A DNA stretch of 64,000 nucleotides, from positions 841,355 to 905,354 of the forward strand of contig VZQC01005922.1 in assembly GCA_009823505.1 (NCBI GenBank), given 5' to 3'. The stretch comes from Rhizomys pruinosus (Eukaryota > Chordata > Mammalia > Rodentia > Spalacidae). The notes under the pieces are model-generated. The model ran no database searches and was not told where the DNA came from. It saw nothing but the letters and a program-made list of their open reading frames with translations. Shown piece by piece: positions 10,584-21,240 of the stretch; position 1 is the first letter of the stretch, and every line of letters starts with the position of its first letter. A program made the position numbers and the translations under genes.

Positions 10584-10838
10584 TTGGGGCTGGAGCGATG
10601 GCCTGGCGGTTGGGAGCGCCGACCGCTCTTGCAGAGGACCCGGGTTCGATCCCCGGCACCCACATGGCGGCCGAGAGCCGTCTGAAACTCCAATTCCGGG
10701 AGAACTCCAGTTCCAGGGGAGTCCGACGCCCTCTTCTGACCTCCGCGGCATTGCACGTCACGGGTGCACAGACTTGCATGCAGACAATACATTCATACAC
10801 ATAAGGAAATAAATAAAATTAAAAAAAAAAAAATTAAA
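10584..10838 (+). mobile_element. Young GC-rich B2/B3 SINE with 18-bp target duplication
   Basis: Flanked by aaagtcttattggtgtgc at 10566-10583 and 10839-10856, identical. The head has ggttcgatccc (Pol III B box) and many intact CpG, a sign of recent insertion. The body has a doubled segment (ctccaattccgggagaa then ctccagttccaggggag). Confidence 0.97.
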
Positions 10839-11071
10839 AAAGTCTTATTGGTGTGCCTTTCCCACTTAAATTCAAATCTATCTGAATTTATTTATTTGTT
10901 CTAAGGTGTGGGGCAGGGGCCAAGGTTTTGGGGGTTTTCCTATTTATTTTGTTGTATGGTGTGTGCACATATGAGTACAGGTGTGTATGTACATACGAGT
11001 GCCTGTATATGGAAGTCAGAGGTTAATGTCAGGCATCTTCCTCAATTTTCTCCACCTGATTTATATTTATT

Positions 11072-11226
11072 ATTGTGTTTTTGAGGTTTTTTGAGACAGG
11101 GTCTCCCTGTAGCCCCAGCTGGCCTGGAACTCACTGAATAGAACAGGCTGGCCTCAATCTTGAAAAGATCCACCTGCTCTGCCCCGCAAGTGGTGGGATC
11201 AAAGGCATGACTCACCATGCTGAGCT
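11072..11226 (-). mobile_element. B1 SINE
   Basis: ttttttgagacagggtctcc to accatgctgagctt. Confidence 0.9.
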
Positions 11227-11481
11227 TATTTTTATTTATTTTTATTTATTTATTTTGTATTTATTTTTATTTTATGTGTATGTGTATGTGTATTTTGCCC
11301 ACATGTTTGTAAGTGCACCACATGTGTACAGTGTCTTTGAAGGTCAGAATAGAGCCTCTAATCCTCTAGAACTGGAGTTGTGGACAGTTGTTAGCCACTA
11401 TGTATGTGGGTGCTGGAAATCAAACTTGGGTCCTCTGCAAGAGCAGTCAGTGCTCTTAACCACTGAGACATCTTTCCAGCC
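11227..11481 (-). mobile_element. B2/B3 SINE
   Basis: ATTT-rich tail, ggtgctggaaatcaaac, catctttccagccc. Confidence 0.9.
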
Positions 11482-11680
11482 CACACTTTCTTTTTTGGAA
11501 GCAGGGTCTTTAGTGAGCCCAGGCTAGACTAACTGGTCAGCAAGCCTCCGGGATCTGCCTGTTTCTTCCTTTCCAGCTCTGGGATTACAGGCACACAGAG
11601 CAGCACCCAGCTGTTTGCATGAGTGCTGGGATCTGAACCCAGGTCCTTCATGTTTGCACCGCAGGCACTTTACCCCTTGT

Positions 11681-12031
11681 ATTAGTCACTTTTCTGTTGC
11701 TGTGATAAAACACCATGACCAAAGGAACTTATAAAAGGAAGAGTTTATTTGAGCTTACCATTGATGGTTCCAGAGAATTAGAGTCCATTGTGGTGGGAGG
11801 CATGGCGGCTAGAGCTGGAGCAGCAAGCCAAGGGTCACATCTCGCAATGAGCACAAGAAGCAGAGAGAGAGCGACTGGAAACCACAAGGCTTGTTAAACT
11901 CACTAAGCCTGCCCTCAGTGACATACTTCCTCTAGCACGGCCACACCTTCTAAGACCTCCAAAAACAGTGCCACCACTGGAGACAAAATGTCTGAATACT
12001 TACAGCCTATGGGGGACACCCATTGAAACCA
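11681..12031 (-). mobile_element. ERVL-MaLR-like LTR
   Basis: ttctgttgctgtgataaaac, gagtttatttgagctta, cacttcctc-like tacttcctctagcacggcc and gacacccattgaaacc follow the antisense MaLR pattern. No coding region. Confidence 0.6.
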
Positions 12032-12621
12032 CCACCCCCCTAAGCATGTCCCCAGCCCCCTTTGTCTTTTCCCCACATAGGCACTCAACCATCCCATCAC
12101 CAGGTACTACAAGCCTTTCTTTCCCTGCTGCTCAGTCAGCTGTCTCAACACAAGCATGCAGGTCTCTAGGTTGATCTGCTTTGGCCAACAAAAATTTCTA
12201 GATTTATTGTCCACTTGTAATGATAGTGTCAGAGTTTACGGCGTGATTTATGAACACCAAGTTACCACTAGCTTCATATTATAACTCTGTCCTCATTTCC
12301 CTTGCATTCTGACAAACAGAAAATGTTCATTAGATCTGAGTTTTTTTCTTACCTCTGCTTTGGAAAACAGAGTCTAGGGTTTGGCTACCAGATACCTAAT
12401 CTTCTCTGAGGGTGGCTACAGGTAGTTAGTGATGGTCCCCACAAATCCTTGTGACTTCATTAGAGAGGCCAGGTGATGTTGGGGAGAGGGAAGGGGGGCT
12501 CTTGAAGCACAGACCATGAAAGCAGCCAAAATGTTAACCTAAACTCCACCGATCATGTAAGTCTTGGCTGTGGAGTGGAGAAGACACAGACCCATTCCAT
12601 AGCAGCTCAATAGGGTCGGGA
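12032..12621. other. Single-copy stretch, nothing recognised
   Basis: Pyrimidine-rich at the start; no family I can name. Confidence 0.55.
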
Positions 12622-12851
12622 GGGGGCTGGGGAAATGGCACGGTCGGTTAAGTGCTTGCTGCACCAGCACGATGGCCTGAGTTCAATTTCCCCAGAAGGC
12701 ACATAAAAAAGCCAGGCACAGTTATGCATGTCTATAATCCAAGCACTGGGGAAGTGAGACAGGAGGATCCCTGGGGCTTCCCTGCCTTACGGTCTAGTCA
12801 TATTAGTAAGCCCTCGGTTCACTGGGAGACTCATAAAGAAAACAAGGTGGT

Positions 12852-13011
12852 AGCCGGGCGTGGTGGCGCACGCCTTTAATCCTAGCACTTGGGAGGCAGA
12901 GGCGGATCTTTGTGAGTTCAAGGCCAGCCTGGTCTACAGAGCAAGTTCCAGGAAGGACAGCCTGGAGCTACAGGGAGACCCTGTCTCGAAAAGACCAAAA
13001 AAAAAAAAAAA
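12852..13011 (+). mobile_element. B1 SINE, 3' end at the gap
   Basis: gccgggcgtggtggcgca to poly-A, CpG still intact in the head. Confidence 0.95.
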
Positions 13012-13748
13012 NNNNNNNNNNNNNNNNNNNNNNNNNNNNNNNNNNNNNNNNNNNNNNNNNNNNNNNNNNNNNNNNNNNNNNNNNNNNNNNNNNNNNNNNN
13101 NNNNNNNNNNNNNNNNNNNNNNNNNNNNNNNNNNNNNNNNNNNNNNNNNNNNNNNNNNNNNNNNNNNNNNNNNNNNNNNNNNNNNNNNNNNNNNNNNNNN
13201 NNNNNNNNNNNNNNNNNNNNNNNNNNNNNNNNNNNNNNNNNNNNNNNNNNNNNNNNNNNNNNNNNNNNNNNNNNNNNNNNNNNNNNNNNNNNNNNNNNNN
13301 NNNNNNNNNNNNNNNNNNNNNNNNNNNNNNNNNNNNNNNNNNNNNNNNNNNNNNNNNNNNNNNNNNNNNNNNNNNNNNNNNNNNNNNNNNNNNNNNNNNN
13401 NNNNNNNNNNNNNNNNNNNNNNNNNNNNNNNNNNNNNNNNNNNNNNNNNNNNNNNNNNNNNNNNNNNNNNNNNNNNNNNNNNNNNNNNNNNNNNNNNNNN
13501 NNNNNNNNNNNNNNNNNNNNNNNNNNNNNNNNNNNNNNNNNNNNNNNNNNNNNNNNNNNNNNNNNNNNNNNNNNNNNNNNNNNNNNNNNNNNNNNNNNNN
13601 NNNNNNNNNNNNNNNNNNNNNNNNNNNNNNNNNNNNNNNNNNNNNNNNNNNNNNNNNNNNNNNNNNNNNNNNNNNNNNNNNNNNNNNNNNNNNNNNNNNN
13701 NNNNNNNNNNNNNNNNNNNNNNNNNNNNNNNNNNNNNNNNNNNNNNNN
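13012..13748. other. Assembly gap (737 N)
   Basis: Undetermined bases. The left edge is the poly-A tail of a plus-strand B1 and the right edge is the tail side of a minus-strand B1, so the missing part lies inside an inverted SINE pair. Confidence 1.
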
Positions 13749-13981
13749 GGAGCCTTTTTGAGACAGGGTCTCCCTGTAGCCCCTGAAGCTGACTATGTAG
13801 ACAGGGCTGCCCTTGAACTCACAGAGATCTGCCTGCCTCTGCCTCCCGAGTACTGGGATTAAAGGCATGTGCCACCACGCCCAGCTTAAAGATGGTTCTT
13901 AGCTGCCATGTGGGTGCTGGGAATCCAACCCAGGTGTTCCCAAGTCGGTGCTCTTAACTGCTGAGCCATCTCTCCAGCCCC
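13749..13981 (-). mobile_element. B2-head/B1 chimeric SINE, copy 1
   Basis: Minus-strand B1 (13749-13886) joins the head of a B2 (13887-13981) at cccagctt|aaagatggttc; the B2 3' half is absent. Confidence 0.75.
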
Positions 13982-14202
13982 AACCTCCAGCTTCTTACAA
14001 GTACACATGCACTTTGCATGCACACACACCTACACAGAGAAACATACATGCACACATACATGCAAAAGAGGTTAGGGAAAGGCTTTACACATACGCTTTA
14101 TATTTAAATGTTTATAACATTAACTTTTGAAACATCTTCTAAAAAGAACACTTTGGCATGATTTGCAGTAAGTAGTTGCTCTTGAGAGAATGGGAAATGA
14201 AT

Positions 14203-14330
14203 CTCTCAGTTGGGCATGCTGCCACATGCCTGTAATTCCAGCACTCGGGAGACTGAGGCAGAAAGATCATGAGTTTGAGGCCAGCCTGGCTATGGAGTGA
14301 GATCCAATCTCAGTAAAACAACAAAAATAT
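14203..14330 (+). mobile_element. B1-like fragment
   Basis: gttgggcatgctgccaca, ctgtaattccagcactcggg. Confidence 0.75.
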
Positions 14331-15356
14331 ACAGTCTCTCAACTTAACCCATCTTCAGCTCCTATTTTGTCAGTGACCAATGGGGCTGACCCCATGAGCA
14401 TGGCATCAAGTGTTGTCAGAATGACATGGGACACTGAGCCTGAGCTTCCCATGAACACCCTTCTGGAACCTGCACATGGCCCTGGGCATATGGTAAACAC
14501 AGGCCCAAGGAGCTCTCAAGAACTGGCAGCATTATTGCTTAAATAAGTCAGGATTTTTCCACGCCAGGAGCTCCCTGAACCAACAAAGAACCTGTGTGTA
14601 CATGCAATATAGCTGCCCTGCCCACTGTGGAGGAAAAAAGCCACACTAGGGGGGCAGCCTGGAGCCGGTGCTTTCTTCCCTGCACGTGCAGAGGAAAAGA
14701 CGAACGTCTGCACACGTGTGCTTGAATATGCAGAAAACTATCTCTGGAAGGCATGCGGGAACCGGTATGCTGGCCGATGTGTGCTGCATCTGCCAGCAGG
14801 GCCCTTCACTGCCAGCCTCTCCCTGCTCTCGGCTTTGGAGTTTCATGAGTGGCCTGTCTGCACCCAAAGCCAAAACGATTATTTTAAGATAGAAGGGGAA
14901 AGGCACAGACAAGCCTAAAGGAGCATATCTCCTCCACTGGGCCAGTGCCGGAAGGGGTGGGAAGAGAGTGGCTGCGGCCATCGTGGGCAGGCAGCCAGCT
15001 GAGCCACTGCTGCCAGCCCTGCAGGCCCAGGAGCCAGTTCCGTCCTGAATCCTGGCAGGGGCCTGCAGGCATCGGGAGTTGCACGGCTGCCCAGGAATGT
15101 CTCAGCCTCCTCGGCATCTGGCCGAGGCGCTGCTTATTTTGGCAAGGAGCCGGTTGTGAAAAATGTGGTGGATGTAGGGCCGCATCTGCAGGCAGCAGCT
15201 CGGGCATGGCTCGGAGTGGGAAAACATCCTCCACCTCTGCATTGCAAATCCTTGCTTGCTGCAACAGCCAAGTGGGGACCATGGGGTAGAAAGACGGAAG
15301 AAGTGGACTCTGAAGAGAACAAACCAGGTCTCCCGCCTGTGGCCAGAAACGGGGAC
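14331..15356. other. Single-copy, fairly GC-rich stretch
   Basis: No repeat recognised. Both strands have open frames of 60-110 codons that match nothing known. A conserved noncoding element is possible but not shown. Confidence 0.5.
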
Positions 15357-15749
15357 GTGCACACTGAAAGCAGAGGCTCCCTGATGCAAGATGACATTGG
15401 TAGGAAGAGAATGGGCACGCGTGAGAGGGCAGGACCTGCACACTGAAGGCAGAGGCTCCCTGATGCAAGGTGACATGGGTAGGAAGAGAATGGGCACGCG
15501 TGAGAGGGCAGGACGCACACTGAAGGCAGAGGCTCCCTGATGCAAGGTGACATGGGTAGGAAGAGAATGGGCACGCGTGAGAGGGCAGGACGTGCACACT
15601 GAAGGCAGAGGCTCCCTGATGCAAGGTGACATGGGTAGGAAGAGAATGGGCACGCGTGAGAGGGCAGGACGTGCACACTGAAGGCAGAGGCTCCCTGATG
15701 CAAGGTGACATGGGTAGGAAGAGAATGGGCACGCGTGAGAGGGCAGGAT
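15357..15749. repeat. 79-bp minisatellite, five copies
   Basis: Copies start at 15357, 15436, 15515, 15592 and 15671; the third is 77 bases (loses TG). Each has cagaggctccctgatgcaag and the palindrome CACGCGTG. Because 79 is not a multiple of three, all three minus frames stay open and give spurious 189-304 residue proteins. Confidence 0.98.
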
Positions 15750-16265
15750 GAGTGAGAGCATGCGTACTCTGGGTACCTGTGGCCTGAGCGGCGTGCATCT
15801 AGGGTCCATCCCTCACAGGCTGGATAAAGAGTTGGGAAACTTTGGCTTCACACCCCTGTTGCCCACTGGCAAACTGGGTGTGTAGACAGTTCTGGTAGAC
15901 CTTTAACTTCAATTGCTTCATCTAAAGCAGTGACTGATGAGGAGGAGGGAAGGAAGATACCCCAAAGCAGCAAATTGTGGCAAGTGTGGAGTCACACTTC
16001 TGGGGTTAAGGTGTGGGTGCTCAGTCCACCCCTTGTTCTCTGGCAGAAACACGAGCTGACACTCGGGTTTTCCCAGAGCCTCCATTACTGGTTCCCGTTT
16101 GTCTTGGGCCCAATGGAAGGCCCGCCCACCTCAGCCGCCCTTCACCTGGCCCGGAAGATGACCGGCCACAGGACCTTGTCATGTTCCAGGACCCACTCAA
16201 TTTACACACAGAAATCAGAGGGACTTTTCTTTAAAAGAAAACAAACAAACAAAACAAAACAAAAA
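15750..16265. other. Single-copy stretch, nothing recognised
   Basis: No family named; ends in an (AAAC)n-like A-rich run at 16238-16265. Confidence 0.55.
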
Positions 16266-16266
16266 C

Positions 16267-16500
16267 GGGGGCTGCAGAGGTGGCTCGAAGGTTAAGAGAA
16301 CTGACTGCTCTTGCAGGGGACCCACATTCAGTTCCCAGCACCCACATGGCAGCTAAGAACCATCCTTAACTCCAGTTCCTGGGGAATCTGACACCCTCTT
16401 CTGACTTCCATGGGCATTGCATGACACGGGTGCACTCACATACATGCAGGCAATACACTCATACACATATAAAATAATAATAAATAAAAGATTTAAAAAA
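16267..16500 (+). mobile_element. B2/B3 SINE
   Basis: gggggctgcagaggtggctc head to (AATAA) tail. Confidence 0.92.
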
Positions 16501-16505
16501 TGATT

Positions 16506-16541
16506 TGGGGGCTGGAGAGATGGCTCAGCAGTTAGGAGCAT
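16506..16541 (+). mobile_element. B2 head fragment
   Basis: gggggctggagagatggctc only; body missing. Confidence 0.8.
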
Positions 16542-16650
16542 TTTGATTAGCATATGTTAATTATACATAATAGCGGGTTTTAGTACAACATTTCATATAC
16601 TTCTATAATACATTTCGCTTCATATAGAGGAATCTTATTAAAGGAAGGAA
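16542..16650. mobile_element. Probable rodent L1 3' fragment
   Basis: attagcatatgttaattata resembles the stretch at 31100-31240; family from memory. Confidence 0.4.
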
Positions 16651-16658
16651 AATAAGTC

Positions 16659-16793
16659 TGGGCCCTTTAATCCCAGCACTCGGGAGGCAGAGGCAAGCAG
16701 ATCTCTGTGAGTTCAAGGCCACCCTGATCTACATAATGAGTTTCAGGCCAGCTGGAGCTACAGGGAAACCCTGTCTCAAAAAGCGAAAGAAAA
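16659..16793 (+). mobile_element. B1 SINE
   Basis: ctttaatcccagcactcggg to ctgtctcaaaaag; tail has grown into the purine tract. Confidence 0.9.
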
Positions 16794-16841
16794 GAAAGGA
16801 AGGAAGGAAGGAAGGAAGGAAGGAAGGAAGGAAGGAAGGAA

Positions 16842-16887
<46 letters not shown>

Positions 16888-16967
16888 AACGGAAGGAGAG
16901 AGGAAGGAAGGAAGGAAGGAAGGAAGGAAGGAAGGAAGGAAGGAAGGAAGGAAGGAAGGAAGGAAGA
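16776..16967. repeat. GGAA/GAAA polypurine tract
   Basis: About 190 bases of nearly pure purine: (AAGG)n, (AAAG)n, a short break with one C, then (GGAA)n. Mirror symmetry suits triplex (H-DNA). Confidence 0.98.
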
Positions 16968-17024
16968 CTTTGGAGTTCTTCCTCCTCTGTCTCCAACCCT
17001 CCTCCCTCTCCCACTCCAATCAGC

Positions 17025-17170
17025 ATGCCAGTTTGCTTGTGCCCCAGGACCTTTGCACCAGCTGATCACTGTCTGGAGACTCTCTAACTGCTGCCCCCAC
17101 CCCTTCATTCTGGACTCATACGGAGCATCACATCCTTGGTGGGGCCTCCCTTTCTCCCATGGTGAACAAA
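17025..17170. mobile_element. Probable L2 fragment
   Basis: gccccaggacctttgcacca and ggggcctccctttctccc resemble L2-derived sequence common in mammals. Confidence 0.45.
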
Positions 17171-17944
17171 TCCACTTCTGCATTCTGGCTCCCTGCTGGC
17201 AGCCCAGCTTTGGTGGGGCCATGTCCTCAGGACAGATAAGTAGGTCTACTCACACAGCAGGAGGCCTATGGGGACTGCACAGGGGTGGGGACACTGTTGG
17301 CTTCCTCAGGGCAGAAGACTCAGCAAGGCCCCCATGTGCAGACTCTCCCCTGCAGGAAAGGATCCCTCAGAGAACATAGTCTGTGTGGCCCCCACACTAT
17401 GAGGGAAGGCTTGTATGATTACAATTACTTATGTCACTTGAACACAGAGGGGTGGACTGTGCAACACTGTGGTTTTCCTAAGGGTCTCAGGGCCAACATC
17501 CCAAAGAGGAGCTCTAGCCTCACAGGGAGACACAGGCTGAGTCTCTCTGGGCTGAAGCGTGTTCAGGCCTCATCCAGGCAGCACTGGGCAGGAGGAGCGA
17601 TCGCCTGGATGGCCCGTTCCACACAGGGGCTTTAGCTGTGCCCTTCAAATCCAGCTTCTTGCACCAGGGCTGGGCTACTTGCCCTTCCCTTTCCCAGTCA
17701 GCCACCAGCCCCCTCCCAGTTGCTTACCTGTGCTAGGACCTGGCCTTCCCTCTTGCACCCTTCCAAGTCTCCCAAGCTGTTCTTGGGCCTGGGTACACTT
17801 CCTCTCCCTGAGTCTCCCCACCAGCCAACTGCTCAGCCTCCTGCTCCGGAGCCCCCTGCCCTGGTCTAGGACATATCAGATGCCCCAGGCGCATCCCACA
17901 CCGTCCAGCACAGTTTCTCAGCATCCACCACAGCTATATACTCC
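17171..17944. other. Single-copy stretch
   Basis: Pyrimidine-rich from 17690 to 17930; a 139-codon Pro/Ser/Leu frame there is compositional. No gene recognised. Confidence 0.55.
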
Positions 17945-18325
17945 TTCATTGTGTTGGTTACTTTTCACATTGCTGTGACAGAGTACCTGACAGAAACGGC
18001 TCAGGGAAGGAAGGGTTAATTTTGGCTCTTGGTTTCCTGGTGGAAAGTCGTGGTGGCAGAAGTATGAGGTGGTGGCCCCATTATATTCAGAGTCAGGAAG
18101 CAGAGAGCGATGAACACTGGTGCTCAGCTCAGCTTCTCCTTTTAATTCAGTCCAGAACACCAGCCCATGGGATGGTGCTGCCCACACCCAGGGCGGGTCT
18201 TCCCACCTCAGTGAACACAGTCTAGAAACTCCTTCACACACAGTCCCAGAAGTTGTCTCCCTGGCAATTATAGATCCTGTCAAATTGGCAATTGAAATTA
18301 ATCATACAACTGGCCTATGCTATGG
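17945..18325 (-). mobile_element. ERVL-MaLR-like LTR
   Basis: gttggttacttttcacattg, aagggttaattttggctct and caggaagcagagagcgat are antisense MaLR features. Confidence 0.6.
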
Positions 18326-18379
18326 GCTACTTAATGCTAGCCCCAGCACCCCCACCCCACCTACCCAATGTCTTGGTGA

Positions 18380-18462
18380 TTGCTGAGGTCAGAGCTATTT
18401 TACTCAGCATTAAATCCCCAGCATCCAGGACAGAGCAGATGCATGAATGAATGAATGAATGA
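18380..18462. mobile_element. L2-like tail with (ATGA)n
   Basis: taaatccccagcatccagg ending in five ATGA units, like an L2 3' tail. Confidence 0.4.
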
Positions 18463-19630
18463 ACAGAACTCGGTTTCCCACTTCTCTGTCATTAACCTGT
18501 ACATGGCCTGTAGAAGGGTTGGACAGCCAAGAAGAAAGGACCCCAGATCCTGAAAAGATTGACACAGATCTAGGATCTTCCTCTAGAAGGTCCAGGTAAG
18601 TTTCAGAAAGATGTCTGTTCAATGGTATGTTCAGAAGAGCCCTGGCTCCTCTGAGACCTTGTAATAAGTCCATCTGCTGGTCCTGGACCCTGAGCTACAG
18701 CTGGCTTGCATCAGGAATGCATGTCCACGACCATGTCTACCTCTGAACCCTGGTCTCCTTGCTAGTGGTGGGACCACTAAGCCTCTTTGTCTCCTGACTC
18801 GGGAACATTGCCACATAGTCATGGGCATCACTGACCTTGCATCCTTTGGAAGCCTATATACTGTGGCCAAAGGTGCTTCTCTGGGTCCCAAGGATTCCTT
18901 CTGAGGTCAGAAACCAACACTTGGGGGACCCCACTCTTTAAAGAGGAGTCCCCACATCACTACCACGTAATCCCCCAGTCAGTAACCCTTAGATACCATG
19001 TCACCAACAGGGACCAAATCTAGGGGATACAGTCATCTACCGCATGTCATCAAGCCCCCCATCTCATTCATGGACAGGCACCCAAGTCCTGTGCAGAGCC
19101 CCCACAAGCCTCCCAGAAGCAGAGGGCTGGGGGCCCTCAAGCAGGATACAACTGTGGGGCCTGACTGCACTCTGGGTGCACTGCTCAGCAGCAGGTCCAT
19201 CTGGTAGGCACTGCACTCGGCTGGACACAGAGCAGCCACAAGACTGAGGTCAGAGACATGCTCTGCTCCGCTGTCACTACTTAGGGAACAAATCAACAAA
19301 TCGAGGCAAGGACTCCACTCCTCACACTCACAGGTGGCCAGCCACCCAGCCCTCCAACCTGGGTGCGTGGTGACAAACTTTGCCTCTTTCCAAGGGGGTC
19401 TTGCTGCTCCAACCAAGGAATCAAGATGGAGGGAGGTGCTGCCGGGTGGTGCTTGTGCCTGGGAACCCAGCACCGGGTAACCAGGAGTCCTGCGGCTCAG
19501 ATGGGAGCCCGACTTCCTCACCATGCTTAGATGGGGCATTACTTGGCTCTGTTTGGGAAGCAGCAGCCTTGTCAAATAAACAGGAGGCCTTCTAAGTATT
19601 CACTGTGCTGAGAGATGAGCACTTCTTACA
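18463..19630. other. Single-copy stretch
   Basis: No repeat recognised. A 180-codon minus frame (19033-19575) has no family resemblance that I can see. Confidence 0.5.
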
Positions 19631-19760
19631 AATTTACAGTTTTGAAAGTGTTTTTAACTTTCTAAAGCACTTTCTCACTTCGATTCTATCAGTTCCTATA
19701 ACTGCCCTTAGAGAAGCCTGGTCTCTATGAGTAACTCCATTACCAAAATGAGAAAACTGT
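19631..19760 (+). mobile_element. Probable MIR fragment
   Basis: Low similarity: ttctaaagcactttctcac ... ccaaaatgagaaaactg. Confidence 0.4.
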
Positions 19761-20061
19761 TCATCATCACCTAACTTATGACAATGAGCAGAGACCATAC
19801 TCCGTATGTGAGCACAGCCAGGGGCCTCGAGGCCTCTGCACTGTTACTCTTCTCTGATTTTGTCCTCACAAAATCCCTGAAAAGTGGGGATGAGACCGGC
19901 AGACTCTACAGGCTAGTGTGGTGTCATGTCCTCTAGCGGACACCCTGGGCAGCGGAACACCGACTAAGTCTCCTTCACTAGGAAGTTTGGGTCTCCACGG
20001 GTGAAAGCAACGAGGACCTTTGAGGAATTTATAAAACGGTGACAAGAAAAAGGAGGAGGAA

Positions 20062-20250
20062 CCAGGGTGCGGCTCCGTTGGTAGAATGTTAACCTGCCAC
20101 AAGGTCAACCCCAGCACGGCATAAACTAGGTGTGCCAGCGCATGCGTGTGACCCCAGCACGCAGAAGGTGGAGCCGCAGGATCAGAAGTTTAAGTTCCTT
20201 CTTAGCTACATAGTAAGTTCCAGGCTAGCTCAAGATACACGAAACCAAAA
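20062..20250 (+). mobile_element. B4-type SINE
   Basis: ccagggtgcggctccgttgg head, cataaactaggtgtgcc, B1-like end. Confidence 0.75.
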
Positions 20251-20291
<41 letters not shown>

Positions 20292-20352
20292 GGGGGGAGG
20301 AGGGGGGGGGGGGGGGCGAGGAGGGGGGAGGAGGGGGAGGAGGGAGGAGGCT
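20251..20352. repeat. Poly-G (G40) and G-rich tract
   Basis: Forty uninterrupted G (20251-20290), then AGG/GGAGG units to 20352, starting where the SINE's A-tail would be. Confidence 0.97.
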
Positions 20353-20660
20353 CAGCCTGGTGACTCTTCCAGTGACTAGCAGCAGTCTACAAGCCTTAGA
20401 AATCAGATAACTGGCCCCATCCCCACCCCATTGTTGAACTGTGTCCCTTTACGAAGCTCCTCAACATTCTATCACAAAAGGGAAAAAATAATCAGATTTT
20501 CAATGACTCATTGCCCCATTACCAGGCCCAAATGGGGCTGTGTCCCTGACCCTCTGATAACATCATGTGACTTACTGGACAGTAGGCAGGAAGATCTATG
20601 CCTCTTCTAGGGAGAAGATACAATAGCCAGGTCACTGCAGCTCTACTGTCTCTACTCGCT
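20353..20660. other. Single-copy stretch, nothing recognised
   Basis: Nothing nameable on either strand. Confidence 0.6.
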
Positions 20661-20664
20661 GGAT

Positions 20665-20990
20665 GCGATGGTTAATACCGTCAGCCTGATGGGATCTAGG
20701 CAGGAGACAAGCCTCTGGGAGCGTCTGTGAAGGAGTTTTTAGATTAGATAAATTGGATTAGGAAGACCCACCCTAAATACGGGCGCTGGCGTCCAATGAG
20801 CTACAGTCCCAGACTGAACTGAAAGGACAGAGTGAGCTGGACACCGGCGTTGTCTCTGCTCCCTGACTGCGGCTGCAGTGTGACCAGCTACCTGCTGCCC
20901 CTGCCGCCCGCTGCATTCTCCTGCCACGTGACGGACCGTACCCTGGAAGTCTTAGCCAAAATAAAGCCTTACTTCCTGAGCCCCTCCTCT
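20665..20990 (+). mobile_element. ERVL-MaLR LTR
   Basis: atggttaataccgtcagcct, gaagacccaccctaaatacg, ccctgactgcggctgcagtg and agccaaaataaagcctta are in LTR order; AATAAA present. Solo and non-coding. Confidence 0.7.
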
Positions 20991-20996
20991 CTTTAA

Positions 20997-21205
20997 CTCT
21001 TTTAAATGTGTATGAGTGTTTTGCCTGCATATCTGTGCATACACCATATATATGCAGTTCCTGCAGAGGTCAGAAGAGGGCATCAGATCTCCCGAAACTG
21101 GAGTTATGGATGGTTGTTAACTGCCATGTGGGTATTGGGAACCAAACCCTGGTCCTCTGCAAGAGCAGTCAGTGCTCTTAACTGCTGAGCCATCTCCCTA
21201 GCCCC
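20997..21205 (-). mobile_element. B2/B3 SINE
   Basis: aaatgtgtatgagtgttttg to ccatctccctagcccc. Confidence 0.92.
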
Positions 21206-21240
21206 AGAACTTTCTTGCTATTTCTTTTTAAGTAAAAGGG

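Larger units (their letters stand above)
10950..11676 (-). mobile_element. B4-type SINE split by a B1 and a B2
   Basis: 10950-11060 and 11482-11676 join in B4 order (ttcctcaattttctccacc, then gcagggtctttagtgagccc, then accgcaggcactttacccc). Confidence 0.7.
12622..14064 (+). mobile_element. B4-type SINE split by nested SINEs and the gap
   Basis: 12622-12850 (ggggctggggaaatggcac head and B1-like body) continues at 13982-14064 (aacctccagcttctta, CA-rich tail). Confidence 0.7.

Noticed and set aside
10584..10838. tRNA gene from the A/B-box-like sequence
   Set aside because: The box B belongs to the tRNA-derived head of a B2 SINE; no cloverleaf or anticodon arm is preserved.
12860..13868. Open frames of 308-316 codons on both strands
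   Set aside because: They are open only because they cross the 737-N gap; both ends are B1 sequence.
15357..15749. CRISPR-like array
   Set aside because: Units are contiguous with no unique spacers, in vertebrate DNA.
14884..15809. Minus-strand frames of 189-304 codons with repeated motifs
   Set aside because: The repeats come from the 79-bp minisatellite read in three frames; no start context, no family resemblance, and lengths depend on copy number.
16667..17222. Phe/Leu/Pro/Ser-rich and Lys/Glu-rich frames
   Set aside because: Translations of the polypurine tract on either strand.
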